Assembly (NCBI GenBank): GCA_027622115.1
Contig: JAQBZS010000197.1
Span: 1-9,590 of the forward strand
DNA: 9,590 nt
From: Planctomycetota bacterium
GTDB taxonomy: Bacteria > Planctomycetota > Planctomycetia > Planctomycetales > Planctomycetaceae
Direction: 5' to 3'
The notes below the pieces were generated by a model that searched no databases, was not told the DNA's origin, and saw only the letters and a list, made by a program, of their open reading frames with translations. The position numbers and the translations under genes are program-made. Below, one piece after another: positions 1 through 5,561 of the stretch. Positions within the stretch are counted from its first letter, which is position 1. Every line of letters begins with the position of its first letter.

Positions 1-1
1 C

Positions 2-76
2 TACAACAAACCTCGGCATTCACACCCAGAAACGGAAGAACCCCCATTTCTTGATCACGTCTTTACGAGTTACTAA
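2..76 (+). CDS. C-terminal end of an unrecognised upstream gene (partial)
   Basis: Reading from base 2, one frame stays open for 24 codons and ends at TAA (74-76), with the last residues PPFLDHVFTSY. The stop shares its final A with the ATG of the next gene (TAATG), a common arrangement of translationally coupled bacterial genes; this overlap is the main reason to believe the frame. The fragment is too short to assign a family. One other plus frame (from base 3) is also open here, so chance cannot be excluded. Sequence to the left of the window is needed to decide. Confidence 0.4.
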   Translation, partial: YNKPRHSHPETEEPPFLDHVFTSY

Positions 77-699
77 TGATTTATGTCTCTTGCGAGTTTG
101 AAACTCCAATCGGTCGCTCGGACTACAGCGACTATGTCCGTTCCTTGCGACTTGACGTTTCCGGCTGTGATGACGATGGGAACCGCATTCTGCTTGGACG
201 GATTGCCGCCGATCAAGTCTTGGTCGGTGATGCTCAGGCCGAAGGGATGCCACTGTTCGACGTTTGCGATCAGGATTCCGGAGGGCTGCATGAAACCTAT
301 GTGGCCCTGTTTGACGAACAAGGTGAATTCCAACCCGAACTGGACATTGAAGATCCCGCCGACTCACTGATCTTCGTTTGGCGGGCAGTCCTGCATTCCC
401 GGCTTCGCCCGTATCTTCAGGGTGTGATCGAAACCATTGGTACACTGTTCGGCAACCATTGCGTCCTGGGCATGTGGCACCGCACGACCGACCTGTCCGA
501 CACCGAATTGGCCACACTTGGATTTCGTCGAATTGCAGGAAGCAAATTGATCTATCGGCTTTCGGCGCTGAGATCAGACTTCACTGACGATCATCCCTGC
601 GGCATGGAGGTTCCGCTGGAATTCGAAGCCAAGAAGTCAGATGCAGCATGGGTGTTGGCAGAATGGAAGAAAGGCGATCCTCGTGCGCCGAGCAGGTGA
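76..699 (+). CDS. Hypothetical protein, 207 residues
   Basis: I do not recognise a family with certainty. The protein starts MIYVSCEFETP, has no signal peptide or membrane segment, and is acidic in its first half, so it is probably cytoplasmic. Residues about 119-168 read as a helix (FVWRAVLHSRLRPYLQGVIE), a strand (CVLGMWH), a second helix (DTELATLGFR) and a final strand (SKLIYR). This vaguely recalls the C-terminal half of a GNAT acetyltransferase fold, where a LGF-like turn often precedes the last strand, but no acetyl-CoA loop is visible, so this is only a guess. The ATG at 76 overlaps the stop of a possible upstream frame, which suggests coupled translation; no strong Shine-Dalgarno is seen. 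The gene ends 17 bases from the stop of the converging Uma2 gene. Confidence 0.75.
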   Translation: MIYVSCEFETPIGRSDYSDYVRSLRLDVSGCDDDGNRILLGRIAADQVLVGDAQAEGMPLFDVCDQDSGGLHETYVALFDEQGEFQPELDIEDPADSLIFVWRAVLHSRLRPYLQGVIETIGTLFGNHCVLGMWHRTTDLSDTELATLGFRRIAGSKLIYRLSALRSDFTDDHPCGMEVPLEFEAKKSDAAWVLAEWKKGDPRAPSR

Positions 700-716
700 T
701 TGACCGAGACATCGAG

Positions 717-1352
717 TCACGATTTCTTGAACAGCCCGTTCTGAAACTCTCGAATCAGCGACGTTTGGCTGACTTCATTCCGGCGAGCAAGAGCTTGGCG
801 GAGATGATCGAGCGGAAATCCCGGAAGTGCGACGGATTCGGCGTGCTCGACATATTCGCCGTCTTCGAGTCGCAGAACAGTCAGTGTTTCTTTTCGCCAA
901 CGCCACACTTCCGGCACGCCCAATGCCTCGTAAATCGGGATCTTGGGCACGGATGAGCGAGTGTGGTCCACTTCCACCGCCAAATCGGGAGGCAGTTGCT
1001 CGACGTCGATTTGAGCCTGCCCCATGACCTCGGCAGCGTGCCGGATGTAATAGCTCTGATCTCCTTCCAGCCCCTTTTCCACCAACTTGCTGCGGAGAGT
1101 CATCGACCCCGAGGGCTGGATGTCAATGTTGTGGTGAATCTGCCAGACGGTGATCAGATTGTGAATTAAGAACGAAACTGACTCGTGGAAGAACGATAAG
1201 GTCATGATTTCCAACACCCCGTCACTGTACGTCATTCGCGAGCCGTCATTCTCAGGGTCGTCGCGGTAGCGGACGTAATCGTCCCAGGTGACGCCGTGCA
1301 GCACGGTGGCGTGCTCAGCCGGAGCAATGGTTGGCATGCTTGCGGTCGACAT
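717..1352 (-). CDS. Uma2-family (DUF820) putative restriction-endonuclease-fold protein
   Basis: This 211-residue protein matches the Uma2/DUF820 pattern, a PD-(D/E)XK nuclease-fold family that is multicopy in cyanobacteria and planctomycetes and whose cellular role is poorly known. After a short leader, residues 20-50 (GVTWDDYVRYRDD, then YSDGVLEIM) are the usual N-terminal part. Residues 57-75 form the conserved helix with HE and HN. The core is PPDLAVEV at 121-128, with D123 and E127 as likely metal ligands, then K137 and the typical YEALGVPEVWRW at 141-152. The start at 1352 (MSTASMP) was chosen because family members begin close to this sequence and a weak GGGAA lies just upstream; another ATG at 1412 would add 20 residues. 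The gene lies 122 bases after the cytochrome/WD40 gene on the same strand and may be co-transcribed with it. The putative active-site residues are present, so it looks intact. Confidence 0.86.
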   Translation of the reverse strand: MSTASMPTIAPAEHATVLHGVTWDDYVRYRDDPENDGSRMTYSDGVLEIMTLSFFHESVSFLIHNLITVWQIHHNIDIQPSGSMTLRSKLVEKGLEGDQSYYIRHAAEVMGQAQIDVEQLPPDLAVEVDHTRSSVPKIPIYEALGVPEVWRWRKETLTVLRLEDGEYVEHAESVALPGFPLDHLRQALARRNEVSQTSLIREFQNGLFKKS

Positions 1353-1474
1353 GGCAAATTCCCAGCGATGTAACTCAGTCAGAACCCTTGCAGCATAATC
1401 AACGCGAGTCATGGGATGTAGGCGTGTTGGACTGGCCTCGTGCATGTTTGACGATGGCACGATCAAAGCCTTGG

Positions 1475-4400
1475 TCAGCGACCGTCCGGAACTTTCCAAG
1501 TCAACACATCCGAGTCGTGTTGCGTGGAGATGACAAAGCGGCCACTCGGCGAAAACCGCACGCTCAGGGGTTGCGTCAGGCCCGACGCCAGTACCTGGCT
1601 CGTAGCCGTCTTGAGATCCCACATGCGAATCGTGCCGTCGTAGCTTGTCGACACCAATTGGCGATTGTTCGGACCGAAGCCAAGGCTGGTCACGAGGTTG
1701 TCGTGGCCACGGAATGTCTGTCGTTCTGTCTTGCTTGCGACGTCCCACAGTTTTAGCGTGCCATCGTGACTTGCGGACGCCAGCGTCTTGCCGTCCGGCG
1801 AAAACTGAACATCAACAATCAAGTGGCTGTGTCCCTGAAGCGTGGCAAACGGTCGCTCGTTGGACTTGGTCCACAGCTTGATCAAACCGTCTTGCCCGCA
1901 AGACGCAAACTGGTCGTTGCTCGGCGCGGCGGCAACCGATGCGACGCCGTCTCGATGTGCCGAGATTATCTGTGGGGGTCGACCGGAGGCCGTCGACCAG
2001 CGTCGCACCGTGCCATCCTCTCCGCACGACACAAGATGCCGGCCATCCGCCTCGAACATCACGCGGTACACATCGCCCGTGTGCCCAAGCAACGTTGCGG
2101 TCTCCTTGCCCGATTCGACATCCCAGAGTTTGATCGCTCCGTCGGAAGCGGACGCCACCGTTTTTCCGTCGCTGCTAAAGGCGACGTCGAACACGATTCC
2201 CGTGTGACCACTCAACGTCTGAGTCGTCTTGCCGGACTTGAGGTCCCACAGTTTGAGCGTACGATCCGCGCTCGCCGTTGCCAGCTTGAGATTGTCCGGT
2301 GAAAACACGACCGACCGCACGTAGCCCTGATGTCCCTTCAACGTGCGGCCCGGCTTGCCGGACTGTGCGTCCCAGAGCCGAATTGACATGTCGTGACTCG
2401 CCGAAGCCAACGTTCCGCCATCGCCCGAAAACACGACCCGATAAACCTCGGCCGTGTGTCCCTTCAACGAGGACTTGGGTTTGCCGTCGGTTGCGTCCCA
2501 CGTCTTGACCAGTTGGTCCGCGCCCGCCGAAGCGATGGTCTTGCCGTCGCGTGAAAACGCAGCCGAATACGCTGCCCCTGCGTGAGCTTTCACGGACAGG
2601 ATTTCGCTGCCGGTTTTCGCGTCCCAAACTTTGACCAACCCATCGGCACTCGCGCTGACCAGCCGCTGACCATCCGCCGAGTACGCGATGCACAACACAT
2701 CGTCGGCGTGGCCCTGAATCACGCATGCTGGTTTCGGGCGATCGGCGTTGGCGGAACCGTCTTCTGACGCGAGCTGATGGGAATCCCACAATTTGATCGA
2801 ATGATCATCGCCGACCGTCGCAAACATGCCACCGTCGGGCGACCGGTCCATTGCTCGCACGACTGCCGAATGTGCCGCGAGCGTGCTGGGACGCCGCTCG
2901 TTCGAGATGTCCCACAAGCAAATCGTGCCGTCGCGTCCGGCCGAACACAACGTTCCATCGGACAGGAAACACACGCGATTCACGTCGCCGACATGTCCAT
3001 GCAGCGTGGCTTGCTCACGGCCATTCGCGACATTCCAGACGATGACGCGTTCGTCGGCACCGCATGAAACCAACACGGATCCGTCCAGGGAGAAGGCGAT
3101 ATCTCGGACGTAGCCATCGTGCCCCGCGAGCACTTGCAATGGCTTGTGAGACTCGGCCTCCCACAATCGCACCGTCCCGTCGAACCCGGCCGACGTGATG
3201 GTCTTGCCATCGGGGGAATAAATCGCCCGCGAGACATATCCGTGGTGTCCCTGGAGTTTCGCGGTTGGCGGCTGCGGTGCCGCAGGCTGTTTCTCCGCGT
3301 GACGTGGCTCGCGCGAGCCATTGAATTGCGTGAGAGATTCCGGCGGAGTCAAGTCGTGTAGCGGTTTGCCATCCAGGCCGTTGAAGAGTCTCACCGTGCC
3401 GCGTCGGCCTCCGATGGCGACCACCGCCCGATCATTGCTGGCTGCCGCCGCATAGCGATAGTCGGCCCGCGGTTCGCCAAACGACTGGACCGATCTCCCG
3501 CGAAAATACGGCTTGGCGTAGTTGCCCGTGCGCATCTCTTTTTCCAAGTGCCAATCCGCAACAGGTTCGTCGCCGTTGCATGTCAGCAAATGCGTCGACC
3601 GGCCAATGAACTGGACTCGGCTGACTTGCTTGGAATGCTCCAGCCAGACGGTCGAGATCGCACCGCCGCCACGGTTGATGCGCGTGAGTTGCTCACCCGT
3701 TTGCAAATCCCACAAACGGACTTTCTTATCCGCACCGGCGCTGGCGAGCAATCTGCCGTCGGCCTGCCAGGCCACGTCGAGCACGTGATGGGTGTGACCG
3801 TCCAACGTCCGCAACCGCCGGCCGTCGGGAAACGAAAACAGGTTGATCGACAAATCCGCGCCGCAGGTGGCCAACATCCGGCCGTCGGGGCTGAATCGAA
3901 CGCCGTACACGGTGTCGCTGTGCCCATCCGGAATCTCAAGCACCACGCTGCCGGTTGCGGCATCGAGGACCTTGATTTCGCCGGAGACCGTCGGTGCCCC
4001 GCCGACCGCTGCCACGTATCGTCCGTCTGGAGAAAAATCCAACGCCACGACTCGATGCGCAAAGCCGGAATTCACAAATAACGGCTGTCCCGTGCGAAGA
4101 GACGACACTACGACTTCAGCAAAACTACCGCTCGCCACGCTGCCGCTATCCGGACTAATGGCAAGTGCCTCGACAACCGACGCATGAGCGGCGGAGTTGC
4201 CGACAATCGGCGGTGTCGATTCTCCGGCGCGTCCCCGCCGAAGCGAGCCCAGATATTTGCCGCTTACCGGTTGATAGATGTGAATCTGATTCGCTCGACC
4301 GCTGACGACGATCGATTTATCCGCCGCCAACGCGATCGCGCGTACGATTTGGACGGACTTCGGCAAAGGTCGAAAGGTAATTGGTGCAGGAGTCGTCGGT

Positions 4401-4810
4401 GCTGTTGCCCCTTGATCGATCCACAACTTCACGAGAGCCAATTCGCGAGGCGTGAACGGTATCGCATCCTGTTCATCGGGCGGCGGCATGAACGGCTCGG
4501 CATTTCGTCCGACCGACTGGACGAAAGAGCTGCGGCTGGATGCGCCCGGTTGGATGACCGCGCCGCTGTCTCCGCCTTTCATTAGATTCGCGAACGACCC
4601 CAAATCCAAACCGCCCTTCTGCACATTACCGCTGTGACAGACGAAACACTTCTTCTGGAGAATCGGGCGGATGTCTTTGCCGAATGAAACTTTCGTGTCA
4701 TCCGGCAACTTGATGACTTGAACGGGAGCGGGTGGCGCGGCGAGCACATCGACGCTCGTCCCGATCACAAAACAGCAGATCAACCCCGGAAGCCAAAGGA
4801 TGAGTTTCAT
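1475..4810 (-). CDS. Exported planctomycete cytochrome c domain / WD40-repeat protein, 1111 residues
   Basis: Residues 1-25 are a signal peptide (MKLILWLPGLICCFVIGTSV, then DVLAA), so the protein is probably periplasmic. Residues about 43-136 form a PSCyt1-like cytochrome domain: FGKDIRPILQKKC, haem motif C55-F-V-C58-H59, and M108 in MPPPDEQ as likely distal ligand. From residue 155 to the end I count 21 WD40-type repeats of mostly 41-42 residues, many with FSPDGK, a GH near the end and a WD pair. They divide as repeats 1-7 (155-487), a Pro/Gln-rich linker (488-517), 8-14 (526-830) and 15-21 (831-1111), suggesting three seven-bladed propellers. Repeats in the first group are more diverged. 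The start at 4810 was preferred to the ATG at 4882 because it places the signal peptide at the N-terminus. Such proteins often occur near PSCyt2/PSD1 (DUF1549/DUF1553) genes; none is in the window. Binding partner or substrate is unknown; a haem-bearing scaffold or sensor is an inference. Confidence 0.94.
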   Translation of the reverse strand: MKLILWLPGLICCFVIGTSVDVLAAPPAPVQVIKLPDDTKVSFGKDIRPILQKKCFVCHSGNVQKGGLDLGSFANLMKGGDSGAVIQPGASSRSSFVQSVGRNAEPFMPPPDEQDAIPFTPRELALVKLWIDQGATAPTTPAPITFRPLPKSVQIVRAIALAADKSIVVSGRANQIHIYQPVSGKYLGSLRRGRAGESTPPIVGNSAAHASVVEALAISPDSGSVASGSFAEVVVSSLRTGQPLFVNSGFAHRVVALDFSPDGRYVAAVGGAPTVSGEIKVLDAATGSVVLEIPDGHSDTVYGVRFSPDGRMLATCGADLSINLFSFPDGRRLRTLDGHTHHVLDVAWQADGRLLASAGADKKVRLWDLQTGEQLTRINRGGGAISTVWLEHSKQVSRVQFIGRSTHLLTCNGDEPVADWHLEKEMRTGNYAKPYFRGRSVQSFGEPRADYRYAAAASNDRAVVAIGGRRGTVRLFNGLDGKPLHDLTPPESLTQFNGSREPRHAEKQPAAPQPPTAKLQGHHGYVSRAIYSPDGKTITSAGFDGTVRLWEAESHKPLQVLAGHDGYVRDIAFSLDGSVLVSCGADERVIVWNVANGREQATLHGHVGDVNRVCFLSDGTLCSAGRDGTICLWDISNERRPSTLAAHSAVVRAMDRSPDGGMFATVGDDHSIKLWDSHQLASEDGSANADRPKPACVIQGHADDVLCIAYSADGQRLVSASADGLVKVWDAKTGSEILSVKAHAGAAYSAAFSRDGKTIASAGADQLVKTWDATDGKPKSSLKGHTAEVYRVVFSGDGGTLASASHDMSIRLWDAQSGKPGRTLKGHQGYVRSVVFSPDNLKLATASADRTLKLWDLKSGKTTQTLSGHTGIVFDVAFSSDGKTVASASDGAIKLWDVESGKETATLLGHTGDVYRVMFEADGRHLVSCGEDGTVRRWSTASGRPPQIISAHRDGVASVAAAPSNDQFASCGQDGLIKLWTKSNERPFATLQGHSHLIVDVQFSPDGKTLASASHDGTLKLWDVASKTERQTFRGHDNLVTSLGFGPNNRQLVSTSYDGTIRMWDLKTATSQVLASGLTQPLSVRFSPSGRFVISTQHDSDVLTWKVPDGR

Positions 4811-5016
4811 GGGACGCCCGGATCGAAGGAGACTTTTGAAAACGTGGTGACGGCAGATGCGCGCTTCGTACGGCGACTGCAACAGAAGAACTTTACACTC
4901 TTCGTATTGCCGAAGAAGCGATAATCAAGTTCGTCGCAGAACGGACAATCACCCCTCGCCGTGTCGCCTCTCAGCAGCCAATTTCGGAAGGCCGCAAGCG
5001 AGAACGACGTCGAGGA

Positions 5017-5367
5017 ATGGATCGGCTGTTTGCCACGGTGCGGGATATTGCGTTACGCATGGGTGTGGAAACCGTCTTGGCGGACCAATACTCCAATGCC
5101 AAGTGGATTCGCGTCGAAGTCTCGGCTTTGCCCACCGAGTACTACCATGTCCGTGACGTGGAAAAACCGTTTGGTCTCGCTTCGATTCAGGCGATGGTTG
5201 AGGAGTGACTGGATGAACCGGTTGGCGTCCGGGAAGAGATTCAGGCTTACAACTTGATGCTGATGGACTTGATGCCGATGGACCAGGGATTACAACCCCG
5301 CTACAAACACGCCGGATTGCTCTTGGGCACACCGCCCGACAACCGGCCCCCCATTCCTGGGCCGTGA
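5017..5367 (+). pseudogene. Coding-like remnant interrupted by an in-frame TGA
   Basis: From ATG 5017 a frame of 63 codons (MDRLFATVRDIALRMGVE...) stops at TGA 5206-5208. The same frame then continues for 52 more codons (LDEPVGVREEIQAYN...) to TGA 5365-5367. Both halves have a natural amino-acid composition, and the join ...QAMVEE-stop-LDEPVG would read smoothly if the TGA were TGG (Trp), so a single nonsense change in a once longer gene is plausible. Upstream, the +2 frame from GTG 4961 (SQFRKAASENDVEEW) also looks protein-like, hinting at a lost N-terminus and a frameshift near 5015. I do not recognise the family. Alternatives are a genuine 63-residue protein, a sequencing error, or a chance open frame. 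A GAGGA abuts the ATG, too close to act as a good ribosome binding site. Confidence 0.4.
5254..5283 (+). repeat. Tandem duplication of a 15-base unit
   Basis: Two adjacent 15-base units, TTGATGCTGATGGAC (5254-5268) and TTGATGCCGATGGAC (5269-5283), differ at one base. In the frame of the remnant they encode LMLMD and LMPMD. The length is a multiple of three, so the frame is kept, which suggests duplication while the region was coding, or simply local slippage. Confidence 0.8.
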
Positions 5368-5429
5368 CATCGGCGGCATTCCGAAATGCACGGCTTCGTG
5401 TCTCCGAATCGACTTTTTTGTACCTCGAA

Positions 5430-5522
5430 GCTCTCTCAAAAAGCGGGACAGGCACCCACATGTTGAATTTCGGAATTGCATTGGCACAACATGTGGGAGC
5501 CAGTCCCGGTTTTTCAGAGAGC
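5430..5522. repeat. Long imperfect inverted repeat in the leuS leader (REP/MITE-like)
   Basis: The arms 5430-5465 and 5487-5522 are each 36 bases and pair at 32 of 36 positions without gaps, around a 21-base loop. The four mismatches are C-C (5437/5515), G-G (5443/5509), A-A (5450/5502) and A-A (5454/5498). The arms contain GGGACAGGCACCCACATG and its near-complement CATGTGGGAGCCAGTCCC. Short paired GGGACAGGC.../...GCCAGTCCC words of this type resemble dispersed REP-like palindromes mobilised by Y1 (RAYT) transposases; that link is from memory and inference. There is no transposase nearby. If transcribed, it would form a strong hairpin 39 bases before the leuS ATG. Confidence 0.8.
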
Positions 5523-5561
5523 ACCTAGATTCTCACCGCTTGAACAGAATTGGCCGCGACA

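Larger units (their letters stand above)
4811..5561. other. Divergent intergenic region between the cytochrome/WD40 gene and leuS
   Basis: This 751-base stretch must carry the promoters of two divergent genes, but I see no convincing -35/-10 pair for either. It holds a coding-like remnant (5017-5367), a short tandem duplication inside it, and a long inverted repeat ending 39 bases before leuS. Bases 4840-5016 are also open in the remnant's frame but have no ATG there, and their predicted protein is rich in Arg, so they look non-coding. Bases 5368-5429 contain nothing I can name. Confidence 0.6.

Noticed and set aside
51..77. Promoter TTGATC / TACTAAT before the 207-residue protein
   Set aside because: The spacing of about 15 bases is short, the -10 would overlap the start codon, and the TAATG overlap suggests transcription from further upstream.
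1353..1748. N-terminal extension of the Uma2 gene to an ATG at 1748
   Set aside because: It would overlap the end of the WD40 gene by 274 bases, and the extra residues do not match the family.
2175..2789. Minus-strand frame of 204 codons in another phase
   Set aside because: It overlaps the WD40 repeats in a shifted frame, is rich in Arg and Gly, and owes its length to the repetitive coding sequence.
4811..4882. Start of the WD40 protein at 4882
   Set aside because: It would place 24 polar residues ahead of a clear signal peptide; the ATG at 4810 puts the signal peptide at the N-terminus.
4949..5524. Minus-strand frame of 191 codons in the leuS upstream region
   Set aside because: It starts inside the inverted repeat and its composition (Arg, Pro, Cys, Ser rich) looks like a reverse reading of coding-like DNA; the plus-strand remnant is more protein-like.
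5430..5561. T-box riboswitch controlling leuS
   Set aside because: No T-box consensus or specifier loop is seen, and T-boxes are mainly a feature of Firmicutes and some Actinobacteria.
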